From the NCBI GenBank assembly GCA_014204435.1, contig JACHLF010000004.1:186001-250000 (forward strand): a stretch of DNA of 64,000 nt, written 5' to 3'. The notes below the pieces were generated by a model. The model did no database searches, was not told the origin of the DNA, and saw nothing but the letters and a program-made list of their open reading frames with translations. Positions 14,890 to 25,027 of this stretch are shown here, one piece after another; positions within the stretch are counted from its first letter, which is position 1, and the number at the start of each line of letters is the position of its first letter. The position numbers and the translations under genes are program-made. The DNA is from Mycobacteroides chelonae. Its GTDB lineage: Bacteria > Actinomycetota > Actinomycetes > Mycobacteriales > Mycobacteriaceae.

Positions 14890-16104
14890 ATGAGGGCATC
14901 GCCACACGTTCTGGGGATCGTGCTTGCCGGCGGTGAAGGCAAGCGGCTCTACCCGTTGACCGCCGATCGGGCGAAACCGGCGGTGCCCTTCGGCGGCGCG
15001 TATCGCCTCATCGACTTCGTGCTGAGCAACCTGGTCAACGCGCGTTTCCTGCGTATTTGCGTTCTGACCCAATACAAGTCGCACTCGCTGGACCGGCACA
15101 TCTCGCAAAACTGGCGGCTGTCGGGCCTGGCGGGGGAGTACATCACCCCTGTTCCCGCGCAGCAGCGGCTCGGTCCGCGCTGGTATACGGGCAGCGCTGA
15201 TGCCATCCACCAGTCCCTGAACCTGATCTTCGACGAGGATCCCGAGTACATCGTGGTGTTCGGCGCCGACCATGTGTATCGGATGGATCCCGAGCAGATG
15301 CTCGACTTCCATATCGACAGCGGTGCCGGGGTCACCGTGGCGGGAATCCGCGTGCCGCGAACCGAAGCGAGCGCGTTCGGTTGCATCGATGCCGACGACA
15401 CCGGACGCATCCGCGAGTTCGTCGAGAAGCCCGCGGATCCGCCCGGCACACCGGATGATCCCGATGCGGCCTTTGTGTCGATGGGGAACTACATCTTCAC
15501 GACCAAGGAACTCATCGAGGTCATCCGTGCGGATGCCGAGGATGACCACTCCGATCACGATATGGGCGGCGACATCATTCCGCGGCTGGTGGCCGATGGC
15601 CGCGCGGCGGTCTACGACTTCAACACCAACCTGGTGCCGGGAGCGACCGAACGTGATCACGCCTACTGGCGCGATGTCGGAACGCTCGACGCGTTCTATG
15701 ACGCACACATGGATCTGGTGTCGGTGCATCCGGTGTTCAACCTATACAACCGGCGGTGGCCCATCCGTGGTGAATCGGAGAACCTGGCTCCCGCCAAGTT
15801 CGTCAACGGTGGTTCGGCTCAGGAGTCAGTGGTGGGCGCCGGCAGCATCGTGTCAGCGGCCTCGGTGCGCAACTCGGTGCTGTCCTCCAACGTCGTCATC
15901 GACGACGGCGCCGTCGTGGAAGGTAGCGTGCTGATGCCCGGTGTGCGGGTGGGTCGGGGTGCTGTTGTCCGGCACGCGATTCTGGACAAGAACGTGGTGG
16001 TCGGTGTGGGCGAGCAGGTCGGCGTCGACATCGAGCGCGACCGCGAACGGTTCAACGTCAGCGCGGGGGGTGTCGTCGCCGTCGGCAAGGGCGTATGGAT
16101 TTAG
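14890..16104 (+). CDS. glgC: Glucose-1-phosphate adenylyltransferase
   Basis: Makes ADP-glucose from glucose-1-phosphate and ATP, the donor for GlgA and alpha-glucan/glycogen. It has 404 residues, equal to the recalled length of Rv1213. The N-terminal nucleotidyltransferase domain carries [20 protein letters not shown] (about 10-29), the allosteric/catalytic WYTGSADAI region and [10 protein letters not shown]. Sugar-binding motif: FVEKP. The C-terminal beta helix runs from about 300 ([15 protein letters not shown]) to 404. ATG 14890 is chosen from the hexamer 7 bases upstream and the tuberculosis N-terminus. It is divergent from glgA with 93 bases between starts. Confidence 0.95.
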   Translation: MRASPHVLGIVLAGGEGKRLYPLTADRAKPAVPFGGAYRLIDFVLSNLVNARFLRICVLTQYKSHSLDRHISQNWRLSGLAGEYITPVPAQQRLGPRWYTGSADAIHQSLNLIFDEDPEYIVVFGADHVYRMDPEQMLDFHIDSGAGVTVAGIRVPRTEASAFGCIDADDTGRIREFVEKPADPPGTPDDPDAAFVSMGNYIFTTKELIEVIRADAEDDHSDHDMGGDIIPRLVADGRAAVYDFNTNLVPGATERDHAYWRDVGTLDAFYDAHMDLVSVHPVFNLYNRRWPIRGESENLAPAKFVNGGSAQESVVGAGSIVSAASVRNSVLSSNVVIDDGAVVEGSVLMPGVRVGRGAVVRHAILDKNVVVGVGEQVGVDIERDRERFNVSAGGVVAVGKGVWI

Positions 16105-16108
16105 CCAC

Positions 16109-16466
16109 TCACCACACCAACGGCACCAGACGGCTGCGTACCTTCTCGGTGTACTCATCGTAGCCTTGCCGATCGTGCCGCAGCATCTTTCCCTCGTACA
16201 GGATCCGGACCACCAGCGAGGCTGCGGCCGGAATGACCGCGAGCAGGCCCCAATACGATCCCAGCGCCAAAGGCATACCCACCATCATCATCAGCGAGCC
16301 GGTGTACATGGGATGGCGAACCGGCCCGTACAACCCGGTCGACGTGACGGTCTGTCCGGACTCGACGGTGATGTTGGCCGCCGCGTAGTTGTTCTGGGCC
16401 ACTACCGGCGTGGCAGCGCCCAGGCCGGCGGTGACCGAAAAAAAATTCCTGTACAACAGTTTTCAT
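16109..16466 (-). pseudogene. Isoprenylcysteine-methyltransferase-like membrane protein gene, 5' part deleted
   Basis: Only the C-terminal half of an ICMT-family protein is left: QNNYAAANITVESGQTVTS, GLYGPVRHPMYTGSLMMM (the diagnostic RHPxYxG SAM-binding motif), and YDEYTEKVRSRLVPLVW. Counterpart by position: Rv1216c (about 224 residues, recalled). The probable original start is ATG 16466 (MKTVVQE, after an AGAAAGAAAG stretch), 13 bases past the ABC permease stop. After those seven codons, the sequence runs into a stretch of eight T on this strand and then the SAM domain in another frame. So about 90 codons with the first membrane helices are gone. A residual 115-residue frame (start 16456) is open but lacks most of the membrane part. 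Confidence 0.75.
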
Positions 16467-16478
16467 GATCTTTCTTTC

Positions 16479-18101
16479 TTAGATCGCATCACGACGGTGG
16501 TAGATCGCGCCTGCGGCTGCGGTGAGCCCGGCGCCTATCGCTATGAGGACGAACATGGTCGGCCAGGGATACTCCACGGGAGCACTGACACGCATCACCG
16601 GGGATAGCGTCACGATCCAGGATGGGAGCTGCAGTATTCCGGCATAGAGCATGCCGACGGAGAACGCCACTACGAGCCAGCCAATCAAGCTGTGCTGCAA
16701 GGAGATCCCGATTGCTGCGATTCCCGCGACCACCATGAGGGCGGGAACCTGGGCCAGTGCCGCGAGGGCGAGGCGCCACACCAGATCGGGATTGTGCAAC
16801 GTCGCGGCAGCGCCGAGCCCGCCGCCCAGACCGGCGATCAGCATCAGGAGCGCGCTGCCCATGACCGTTACCGCGACCGCGGACAGTATCCAGTTCCAGC
16901 GTGAGACCGCGCGTGCCAGCACTGTTTCGGTGATACCCGACTGCTCATCCTTGGCCAGCTTCACGATCGCCGAGACAACATACGCGGTTGCTGCGATGGC
17001 GAGGACCTGATTGAAGGTGGCGAAGATGCCATCGAGTCCGTGGGCCTGGAATGCGCGGGCCAACAGTGGGTTGGTGTCGATCGAATCGCTCAGGCTCTTG
17101 GCCATCGATCCAAATGCCATACCGGTCAGAAAGATTCCGGCTCCCCAACCGGTGAGCAGCCCGCGCTGCAGCTGCAGGTTGAGGCCGAACACGGACTTGA
17201 TCTCAAGTGCGTTCGCATTCTCGCCGCGCGAGGGCAGCACTCCGGCGTCGTATTGTCGATGCCTTTCCAGCATGTGTGCGGTCAGCATCAGCGCCACCGA
17301 GGCACCCACCAAGAGCAGGAGGGGCCACCAGCGTAGGTCGACGAACGGCCGTATCTGCTGGGCCCATGCCAGGGGCGAGAACCAGCTCAGTGTGCTGCCC
17401 TTGTTGTCGATGATGTCGCCGATTCCTCGAACCAGGACCGCTGCTGCGAGGGCGGCCATCGCTACGCTGCTGGCTACCCGCGAGGTGCGCCACAATTGCG
17501 ACGTGACGGCCGCGACCCCAGCGAAAACCATGGAGGCGCCGGTGATTCCGAGGCTGATTCCAAGGCTGTCGGCGACATCGAATCCTGCCGCGGACAAGGC
17601 GATCGTCATCGCAACGGCGAGGACGGCATTCATCAGTCCGACCACCACGAGCGCCGCATAGGTGCGGGCCTGGTGGCCGATCGCCGCCGCCATCACCAGC
17701 TCAGCACTGCCGGACTCTTCCTCGGCGCGGGTGTGGCGGATGACGGTCAGGATGGACATGATGGCCGCTGCGCCGATCATGACCGTCATCAGTTCGTTGG
17801 CGACCATGACGCCGACATTGGTCTCGTTGACGCCGAAATTAGGCCCACCCATGATGATTCCAGCCGGGGTCTTCATCATGGTGACCCGCGCCATGCGATC
17901 ATCGGTTGTCGGGTAGATCGACGTGAACGCCAGCGGCGTATAGGTCATCAAGAGCGTCAGCCAGCCCACCCACATACAGATCCGGAACCTGTCACGAAGC
18001 AACGTCAACGCGATCAGCGTGCCGATGCCGGTCAGTGGCTGTCGGGGGCTGCCATCCGAAATGGTATGGCGGATGGGCAGGGTCGCGAAGTCGGTAGTCA
18101 C
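16479..18101 (-). CDS. ABC exporter permease (tetronasin-type, Rv1217c-like)
   Basis: A 540-residue integral membrane protein with about twelve hydrophobic segments, in two internally similar halves. It forms the channel of a drug/lipid efflux ABC pump with the ATPase encoded upstream. Helices are clear at about 30-60 ([16 protein letters not shown]...), 100-120, 165-200 and throughout the second half ([17 protein letters not shown] onward). The start codon lies in the stop of the ATPase gene (ATGA, 18098-18101), so subunits are made together. Rv1217c-Rv1218c is reported to confer multidrug efflux in M. tuberculosis. The broken ICMT gene follows 13 bases downstream. Confidence 0.88.
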   Translation of the reverse strand: MTTDFATLPIRHTISDGSPRQPLTGIGTLIALTLLRDRFRICMWVGWLTLLMTYTPLAFTSIYPTTDDRMARVTMMKTPAGIIMGGPNFGVNETNVGVMVANELMTVMIGAAAIMSILTVIRHTRAEEESGSAELVMAAAIGHQARTYAALVVVGLMNAVLAVAMTIALSAAGFDVADSLGISLGITGASMVFAGVAAVTSQLWRTSRVASSVAMAALAAAVLVRGIGDIIDNKGSTLSWFSPLAWAQQIRPFVDLRWWPLLLLVGASVALMLTAHMLERHRQYDAGVLPSRGENANALEIKSVFGLNLQLQRGLLTGWGAGIFLTGMAFGSMAKSLSDSIDTNPLLARAFQAHGLDGIFATFNQVLAIAATAYVVSAIVKLAKDEQSGITETVLARAVSRWNWILSAVAVTVMGSALLMLIAGLGGGLGAAATLHNPDLVWRLALAALAQVPALMVVAGIAAIGISLQHSLIGWLVVAFSVGMLYAGILQLPSWIVTLSPVMRVSAPVEYPWPTMFVLIAIGAGLTAAAGAIYHRRDAI

Positions 18102-19003
18102 CGCGGGACGCCCTGGTACTCGCGCATGAACAGCTCTTCGAGCGACGCGGGAGCCACGGTGAGGTCGACGATGCCGAGACGTACCAGTTGCTCCATGGTG
18201 CGGTCGAGGTCGCCGCGATCCACGGTGAATGATGCTCGGTTACCGCCGATGGTGACGTCGTGCAATTGCGGGATGGATGTGAGCGTAGAAGGGTTGGCCA
18301 GGGTGCGCACCGTGACGGACGTCCGCATGAAGTGTCGCAGTTCTGCCAGGGAGCCGGAGAGCACCGTGCGCCCGGCACGCACGATGGTCACCCGATGGCA
18401 CAGCTTCTCCACCTCGGCCAGGATGTGGCTGGAAAGTAGGACCGCGCAGCCACGAGAGGCCACCTCGGCCACACATTCTTGGAAGACGGTTTCCATGAGC
18501 GGGTCGAGGCCAGATGTCGGCTCGTCCAGGATGAACAGCTCGGCATCGGAGCAGAACGCGGCGATCAGCGCCACCTTCTGCCGGTTGCCCTTGGAGTAGG
18601 TCCGGGCCTTCTTGGAGGGGTCGAGCTCGAAACGCTCGATGAGTTCGTTGCGCCTGGGCAGGGAAACATGTTCGGCGCCGCGCATTCTGGTGAGGAAGTC
18701 GATCGCCTGTCCGCCGGTGAGGTTGGGCCACAAGATGACATCCCCTGGTACGTAGCCGATGAGTCGATGCAGCTCCACCGCGTTGACCCAGGGGTCGCCC
18801 CCGAAGAGCTGCACCGTGCCGGCCTCGGCGCGCAGGAGGCCGAGTAGTACCCGGATAGTGGTGGACTTACCGGCGCCGTTGGGTCCCAGGAATCCCGCCA
18901 CCTCGCCGTGCGCGACCGATAGGTCGAGCCCGTCGAGTGCCCTGTTCTTGCCGAAAGACTTGATCAGTCCTCGTATTTCGACCGCAAGATTGGGGTACGT
19001 CAC
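18098..19003 (-). CDS. ABC exporter ATP-binding protein (Rv1218c-like)
   Basis: A 301-residue nucleotide-binding subunit of an efflux pump. Walker A is [10 protein letters not shown] (about 38), the Q-loop region lies in LIGYVPGD, the signature motif appears as [12 protein letters not shown] (unusual SKGNRQK instead of LSGGQ, typical of this drug-resistance subgroup), Walker B is [13 protein letters not shown] (about 157), and the switch His is in LLSSHIL. A C-terminal domain of about 80 residues follows ([10 protein letters not shown]...). It overlaps the permease start by 4 bases, and its own start sits in the stop of the TetR gene. The three genes form one operon. Confidence 0.92.
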   Translation of the reverse strand: MTYPNLAVEIRGLIKSFGKNRALDGLDLSVAHGEVAGFLGPNGAGKSTTIRVLLGLLRAEAGTVQLFGGDPWVNAVELHRLIGYVPGDVILWPNLTGGQAIDFLTRMRGAEHVSLPRRNELIERFELDPSKKARTYSKGNRQKVALIAAFCSDAELFILDEPTSGLDPLMETVFQECVAEVASRGCAVLLSSHILAEVEKLCHRVTIVRAGRTVLSGSLAELRHFMRTSVTVRTLANPSTLTSIPQLHDVTIGGNRASFTVDRGDLDRTMEQLVRLGIVDLTVAPASLEELFMREYQGVPR

Positions 19004-19644
19004 TTCGAATCTGCTTCGTTGTGAGAGCTATCCTGTTGTGCAGCAAAGGCATCGAGCATGGTGGAGTCGGTCATCATGCCCTCGGTGTAGATCTCGATGG
19101 CCGGGAACATCAGCTCCTCGGAGTACCGGCGCAAGATGGTGCGCAGGTCGTCGTTTGGAAACATCTGTACGTAGACAGTTAGTGCGCCGACACCGGTCAG
19201 TGACACCCACAAGGCCCGCCCCTTGGGATCACGGCTGGGCTTGATGGTACCCGCGTTCACGCCGTCTTCCAGATACCTCCCGGCATCGTCGATGGAGCGC
19301 TGCAGAAATGCGCGGCCGGGTTCTCCGCCCGACTGCACGCTGTGCAGCAGGTACCTGACCATCGGTGCGAAGGTCTCGATCTCGTCGATGGCATTGAGCC
19401 AGACCTTGGGGTCGTTTGAGGTGATAGTGCGGGACCTCTCTGAACGGATGTACTCCAGCAGGTAGTCGTCCACGGACTGCCGAAGCCCGTCCTTGGATCC
19501 GTAGTGGTGAATGACCAGCGCGGGGCTGACCCCTGCCGCATCGGCGATGGCGCGGATGCTGGCGCCGAATCCCTGCTCGCCCCACAGTTTGATGGCGGCC
19601 TCTCGGATCCGGGCGACGGCGGTGAGGTCATCGACTGAACGCAT
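19000..19644 (-). CDS. TetR-family repressor of the efflux operon (Rv1219c-like)
   Basis: A 214-residue TetR regulator. The N-terminal helix-turn-helix reads [20 protein letters not shown] (about 27-46), followed by [14 protein letters not shown]. The rest is the ligand-binding core. The frame is open to 19680, but ATG 19644 gives the [17 protein letters not shown] start that fits Rv1219c and lies 7 bases after TAGCTT. A near-perfect inverted repeat covers that promoter, implying autoregulation. The gene is first in the operon with the ABC pump (ATGA overlap). In M. tuberculosis, Rv1219c controls Rv1217c-Rv1218c. A drug-like inducer is inferred. Confidence 0.9.
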   Translation of the reverse strand: MRSVDDLTAVARIREAAIKLWGEQGFGASIRAIADAAGVSPALVIHHYGSKDGLRQSVDDYLLEYIRSERSRTITSNDPKVWLNAIDEIETFAPMVRYLLHSVQSGGEPGRAFLQRSIDDAGRYLEDGVNAGTIKPSRDPKGRALWVSLTGVGALTVYVQMFPNDDLRTILRRYSEELMFPAIEIYTEGMMTDSTMLDAFAAQQDSSHNEADSK

Positions 19645-19664
19645 ATTTAGCAAGCTAAACGTGC
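19641..19664 (-). promoter_or_regulatory. TetR operator overlapping leaderless promoter of the efflux operon
   Basis: TTTAGCAAGCTAAA (19646-19659) is a perfect 6-2-6 palindrome. The outer GCA and TGC extend it to 24 bases. On the minus strand TAGCTT (19657 to 19652) is 7 bases before ATG 19644, so the operator covers the -10 region and the start codon edge. Binding would block initiation directly. Confidence 0.65.
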
Positions 19665-19711
19665 ATTCAGTGAGAGTCAAGCATCAAGAACCTGAGCGCG
19701 AGGGCGAGCAC

Positions 19712-19752
19712 AAAAACACCGGGCGTGCGCAGCAGCGCGCTCACGCCCGGTG
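19712..19752 (-). terminator. Intrinsic terminator after the O-methyltransferase gene
   Basis: CACCGGGCGTG (19717-19727) pairs with CACGCCCGGTG (19742-19752). An inner GCGC pair shortens the loop. On the minus strand the hairpin is followed by TTTTT. This is the clearest factor-independent terminator in the window, and it insulates the TetR-ABC promoter from the gene upstream. Confidence 0.8.
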
Positions 19753-19766
19753 GGAGAGTGGACTAT

Positions 19767-20456
19767 CTAATCGCGGGTGGCCGCCAGCAGGCCATCGCCC
19801 AGCGGGATCAGCACCGCGGTGAACCGGCCGTCGTCGGCGATGATGCGTGCCGCCTCGCGCGCGCCGACCACATCGGGGTCGTTGGCACTCGGATCACCCG
19901 CGCGCCCGCCGGCCGACACCCCGTGGATCACCACGGCTCCGCCCGGGCGCAGCAGCCGAATGCCCCTGGCCAGGAAGTCGGGTTGATCTGCCGGCGCGGC
20001 ATCGATGACGAGCAGGTCGTAGGACTCGTCGGCCAGTCGGGGCAGAACTTCTTGGGCCCGGCCACCGATCAGCCGGGTGCGCGACGGCGCGATGGCAGCC
20101 TCCAAGAAGGCATGCTTGGCGCTGCGCTGGTGCTCGGGTTCCAGGTCGATGGTGGTCAGTACGCCGTCCTCGCGCATACCTGAGAGCAGCCACAAGCCGC
20201 TGACCCCGGCGCCCGTACCCACTTCGACGACGGCCTTACCGCCGGATAGACGTGCGAAGACACTCAGGAGAGCGCCCACCGCGGGCGTCACCGGGCCGGC
20301 ACCCAGGTCAACGGCACGTTCCCGGGCGGCGGCGACTATGTCGTCTTCGGAGATGGCGCCCTCGGCGTGGCTCACCATCGCCTCGACGCGGGATCGATCT
20401 GCGCTGCTGGTCACGATTCGATCCTGTCGAGCGGGAGTGAATCTGTCCTGCGACAC
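19767..20456 (-). CDS. SAM-dependent O-methyltransferase (Rv1220c-like)
   Basis: A 229-residue class I methyltransferase of the O-methyltransferase 3 (catechol/caffeoyl-CoA) family. SAM loop: [16 protein letters not shown] (about 75-90). Acidic end of strand 2: TTIDLEPEH. Metal/catalytic Asp region: [16 protein letters not shown], where the usual D-A-D is D-A-A. Conserved later block: [13 protein letters not shown] divalent-metal-dependent methyl transfer to a hydroxyl is predicted, with unknown substrate. The first 25 residues are variable, so the exact start is uncertain. It is divergent from sigE, as in tuberculosis, and ends in a clear terminator. Confidence 0.88.
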   Translation of the reverse strand: MSQDRFTPARQDRIVTSSADRSRVEAMVSHAEGAISEDDIVAAARERAVDLGAGPVTPAVGALLSVFARLSGGKAVVEVGTGAGVSGLWLLSGMREDGVLTTIDLEPEHQRSAKHAFLEAAIAPSRTRLIGGRAQEVLPRLADESYDLLVIDAAPADQPDFLARGIRLLRPGGAVVIHGVSAGGRAGDPSANDPDVVGAREAARIIADDGRFTAVLIPLGDGLLAATRD

Positions 20457-20539
20457 GCCGAACTCGGGGACGATCGAGCGGGTTTCTTGTGCGGATATCC
20501 CCGGTGAGACCGGATCGAGACCGCATTCTCAGGAAGAGT

Positions 20540-20545
20540 TAAGTT
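20540..20545 (+). promoter_or_regulatory. Candidate -10 of sigE
   Basis: TAAGTT fits TANNNT in the 113-base gap between the O-methyltransferase and sigE. It predicts a 5' leader of about 35 bases. CTCAGGA (20528-20534) just upstream resembles half of an MprA-type site, which is only suggestive. Confidence 0.35.
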
Positions 20546-20587
20546 AGCTCATAAGAGACCCACACCTCGGTGGTAGAGGGTCAATGC

Positions 20588-21358
20588 ATGTCGCGATCTG
20601 TCCTGAATACGCGCCCCTCCACGACGACCTTGGCCGGGAATAACACCGATGGCATCTGGGTTGATCAGGCTGACAATCTCCCCATCGGGGGTGAGGCCGC
20701 CATAGCCGAACAGGAGGAACACGCGATTACGCTTACGCGTATCAGCGAGCCCGAGTACACAGACTTCGTCGAGGCCATCAACCCTGACGAGCTATCCGGG
20801 ACCGCAGTATTCGATGCCACCGGAGACCAGGCCGCCATGCCGTCCTGGGATGAATTGGTTCGTCAGCATGCCGACCGCGTGTACCGCTTGGCTTACCGCC
20901 TTTCCGGCAACCAGCAGGACGCCGAGGACCTGACTCAGGAAACTTTCATCAGGGTGTTCCGGTCGCTGCAGAACTACCAGCCCGGCACGTTCGAGGGTTG
21001 GCTGCACCGCATCACCACCAATCTGTTCCTGGACATGGTCCGTCGCCGCGGACGCATCCGCATGGAGGCATTGCCCGAGGATTACGACCGCGTGCCCGCG
21101 ACCGACCCGGATCCAGAGCAGATCTATCACGATGCTCAGCTGGGTGCCGACCTGCAGGCCGCGTTGGACTCTCTGGCGCCGGAATTCCGTGCCGCCGTGG
21201 TCCTGTGTGACATCGAAGGTCTGTCCTACGAGGAAATCGGTGCCACTCTCGACGTGAAGCTCGGCACCGTGCGTAGCCGCATTCACCGTGGCCGGCAGGC
21301 CATCCGTGAGTACCTGGCCGCACACTCCTCGACGTCCGCGCTCGCGGCGGCGGAGTAG
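20588..21358 (+). CDS. sigE: ECF RNA polymerase sigma factor SigE
   Basis: Extracytoplasmic-function sigma factor that directs the cell-envelope and surface stress response in mycobacteria. Region 2: [19 protein letters not shown] with [16 protein letters not shown] (2.2, core binding), and [20 protein letters not shown] (2.3-2.4, -10 recognition). Region 4: [20 protein letters not shown] (4.2, -35 recognition). The N-terminal 80 residues are variable apart from [11 protein letters not shown] prefer ATG 20588, because AGAGGG lies 7 bases upstream. GTG 20570 is the in-frame alternative, and tuberculosis SigE is also known from several starts. It is followed by its anti-sigma gene rseA and by htrA. 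Confidence 0.92.
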   Translation: MSRSVLNTRPSTTTLAGNNTDGIWVDQADNLPIGGEAAIAEQEEHAITLTRISEPEYTDFVEAINPDELSGTAVFDATGDQAAMPSWDELVRQHADRVYRLAYRLSGNQQDAEDLTQETFIRVFRSLQNYQPGTFEGWLHRITTNLFLDMVRRRGRIRMEALPEDYDRVPATDPDPEQIYHDAQLGADLQAALDSLAPEFRAAVVLCDIEGLSYEEIGATLDVKLGTVRSRIHRGRQAIREYLAAHSSTSALAAAE

Positions 21359-21468
21359 CGCGCGACACCATTGGTGCAGGTTGGTACGCAATGAGTACAT
21401 TCGCGCGCTATCTTCGAGGTAGGCCGGTACGTGTCCGTCGGCCGTACCGAACCGAAGGGAGCGTCGCC

Positions 21469-21909
21469 GTGGTGGATAGCGGCCCGTTCCGGCGGGCGTT
21501 CTCGAGTTTCTCGTCGTTCTCGCGGCTGCCCTCCCCGTTCGCCTCGCAGAGTGAGGCGCCGGTGGGTGCGCCGCGTCAGTTCGGATCGACCGAGCATCTG
21601 TCCACCGAGGCGATTGCGGCGTTCGTGGATGGCGAACTACGGATGAGCGCGCACCTGCGTGCGGCGCACCACCTGTCGATGTGCGCCGAATGCGCGCTAG
21701 AGATCGACGCTCAGCGCCAAGCACGCAGCGCACTGCGTGATTCCGGGGCTATCCGGGTGCCGGGCTCATTGCTGGGGTTGCTCAACCAGATTCCGCACAT
21801 TCCGCATGAGGCCGCACCACCGCAACCGTCAGCACACGATGGCGACTTGTCGCCCACAGTGGGAAATGACGCGGTGCGGCCAGATAGCCGAGTACGTCGT
21901 AAGCGCCGG

Positions 21910-21912
<3 letters not shown>
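21469..21912 (+). CDS. rseA: Zinc-associated anti-sigma factor RseA
   Basis: Cytoplasmic anti-sigma factor that sequesters SigE. It is released by redox change or by phosphorylation and proteolysis in M. tuberculosis. The anti-sigma core STEHLSTEAIAAFVDGELRM is followed by HLRAAHHLSMCAECALEI, with the HxxxCxxC zinc motif. No membrane segment is seen, consistent with a soluble factor. The frame opens upstream to 21391, but GTG 21469 (or 21472) follows AAGGGAG with 7-base spacing and matches the recalled Rv1222 N-terminus (FRRAF). This gives 147 residues. The stop codon TAG doubles as the first half of the htrA -10 hexamer. Confidence 0.9.
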
Positions 21913-23399
<1,487 letters not shown>

Positions 23400-23400
<1 letters not shown>

Positions 23401-23810
23401 TGTTCGGCAGTGTCGGCTGGGGCGAGCTGTTAGTCCTGTTGGTGGTGGGGCTCGTGGTACTGGGGCCCGAGCGACTTCCCGGGGCGATTCGGTGGACCAC
23501 CGAGTCGCTGCGTAAGGTCCGCGATTACGCCAGCGGGGCGACAGCCTCTCTGCGTGAAGAGCTGGGGCCGGAATTCGACGACGTGCGCAAGCCCCTCGCC
23601 GAGCTGCAGAAGCTGCGCGGCATGACGCCTCGCGCCGTCATCACCAAACACCTTCTGGACGGCGATGATTCGGTGCTCGATTCATTGACCAGGCCGCTGG
23701 ACGGCGTGAAGAAGGCGGTCACCGAGCCGGTGCCTTCGCCGATCGCCAATCCCGAGCTCACGAAGCCGGCGGAGCGCGGGCCGACGCGTTACGACGCCGA
23801 CGCGACGTAA
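23400..23810 (+). CDS. tatB: Sec-independent (Tat) protein translocase subunit TatB
   Basis: A 136-residue single-pass protein of the twin-arginine translocon. TatB binds signal peptides together with TatC. Hallmarks: an N-terminal helix [20 protein letters not shown] (with the Glu in the helix and the GPxRLP hinge), followed by an amphipathic helix [20 protein letters not shown] and a charged, variable tail. The ATG overlaps the htrA stop by one base, indicating translational coupling. Counterpart: Rv1224, in the same sigE-htrA cluster. Confidence 0.92.
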
Positions 23811-23829
23811 CCAAACTCCGCGAATAGTC

Positions 23830-23845
23830 CCCCCGCAAGCGGGGG
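23830..23845. terminator. Hairpin between convergent tatB and mrp
   Basis: CCCCCG-CAAG-CGGGGG lies 20 bases after tatB and 22 bases after the mrp stop on the other strand. The stem is strong and symmetric, with no T-run. It is plausible as a bidirectional or Rho-assisted terminator. Confidence 0.6.
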
Positions 23846-23866
23846 CCCGCTCGCGCTAGGGCACGG

Positions 23867-25003
23867 TCAGTTCCGGCGGGCCGTATCGATGTTCAGCGAC
23901 ATGCCCGCGAGCCCGCGGCCGCGGGTGGAGAGCTTGTCTGCCACGGTGCGAAGGGCCTGGCCCGCAGCCGAATCCGGCTGGCTGAGCACGATGGGCAAAC
24001 CGTCGTCGCCACCCTCGCGTACGGCGGGATCGAGCGGGATCTGGCCCAGCAGCGGCACATTGGTGCCGACCACTCGGGTCAGGCTTTCGGCGACGGTGTC
24101 GCCACCGCCGGACCCGAACACCTCCATGCGGGTGCCGTCGGGCAGTACCAGCCAGGACATGTTCTCGACCACGCCGACGATGCGCTGACGGGTTTGGGTT
24201 GCGATCGCCCCCGCGCGCTCGGCAACCTCGGCTGCGGCCTGCTGCGGTGTGGTGACCACCAGAATCTCGGCGCCCGGGATGAGCTGGGCCACCGAGATCG
24301 CGACGTCACCGGTGCCGGGCGGCAGATCCAGCAGCAGCACGTCCAAATCGCCCCAGAACACGTCGGCCAGGAACTGCTGCAGGGCGCGGTGCAGCATCGG
24401 CCCGCGCCACACCACCGGGGTGTTGCCCTGGGTGAATTGGGCGATCGAGATGACCTTCACGTCATGGGCGACCGGGGGCAGGATCATCCGCTCCACCTGG
24501 GTGGGGCGATCCGAGGTGCCCATCATGCGCGGTACCGAATGGCCGTAGATGTCAGCGTCCAGCAGCCCGACCGAGAGTCCCTTCGCCGCCATCGCGGCCG
24601 CGAGGTTGACTGTGACGCTTGATTTTCCGACGCCGCCCTTACCCGATGCGACCGCGTACACGCGAGTGAGTGAGCCGGGCTGGGCGAAGGGGATGACCGG
24701 TTCGGCGCTGTCGCCGCGCAGTTGCTTGCGCAGCTCGGTGCGCTGCTCGTCGTTCATGACGTCGAGCAGCACGCGCACGGTGCCCACGCCGTCGACATCG
24801 GCGGCGGCCTGCGTTACCCGCTCGGCGATCTCGGCCTTCTTCGGACACCCGGAGGTGGTGAGGTATATCCCGATCTCGACGTTGTGGGCGTCGTCGAACG
24901 TGATGTCCTTGACCATCCCCAATTCGGTGATGGGACGGCGAAGTTCGGGGTCGATTACCCCGGCGAGTGCGCTGCGCACGGCCGTGGTGAGCTCGGATGT
25001 CAC
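23867..25003 (-). CDS. mrp: Mrp/NBP35-family iron-sulfur cluster carrier ATPase
   Basis: A 378-residue P-loop ATPase of the Mrp/ApbC family, implicated in Fe-S cluster transfer. The N-terminal MIP18/DUF59 domain (about 1-95) has DPELRRPITELGMV and the TTSGCPKK motif with its Cys. The deviant Walker A is ASGKGGVGKSSVTVNLAAAM (about 120). Later come DADIYGHSVPRMMG, LLLDLPPGTGD and VVENMSWLV. The CxxC cluster-binding motif of many family members is not evident (it reads VENMSWLVLPDGTRMEVFG), as in other mycobacteria. GTG 25003 lies 6 bases after TAGACT, supporting a leaderless start. Counterpart: Rv1229c. Confidence 0.9.
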   Translation of the reverse strand: MTSELTTAVRSALAGVIDPELRRPITELGMVKDITFDDAHNVEIGIYLTTSGCPKKAEIAERVTQAAADVDGVGTVRVLLDVMNDEQRTELRKQLRGDSAEPVIPFAQPGSLTRVYAVASGKGGVGKSSVTVNLAAAMAAKGLSVGLLDADIYGHSVPRMMGTSDRPTQVERMILPPVAHDVKVISIAQFTQGNTPVVWRGPMLHRALQQFLADVFWGDLDVLLLDLPPGTGDVAISVAQLIPGAEILVVTTPQQAAAEVAERAGAIATQTRQRIVGVVENMSWLVLPDGTRMEVFGSGGGDTVAESLTRVVGTNVPLLGQIPLDPAVREGGDDGLPIVLSQPDSAAGQALRTVADKLSTRGRGLAGMSLNIDTARRN

Positions 25004-25009
25004 TACCCG

Positions 25010-25015
25010 AGTCTA
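25010..25015 (-). promoter_or_regulatory. -10 hexamer of mrp
   Basis: TAGACT on the minus strand lies 6 bases before GTG 25003. It gives mrp its own leaderless promoter in the 24-base gap after the lytic transglycosylase gene. Confidence 0.5.
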
Positions 25016-25027
25016 GGACGTGCCGTT

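Noticed and set aside
14797..15729. Open frame extending GlgA upstream by about 310 residues
   Set aside because: It is antisense to the well-supported glgC. The promoter hexamer and family length place the start at 14796.
16438..16445. The run of eight A (T8 on the coding strand) in the ICMT remnant as a programmed frameshift site
   Set aside because: Restoring the frame still leaves the first membrane helices missing, so slippage would not produce a complete protein.
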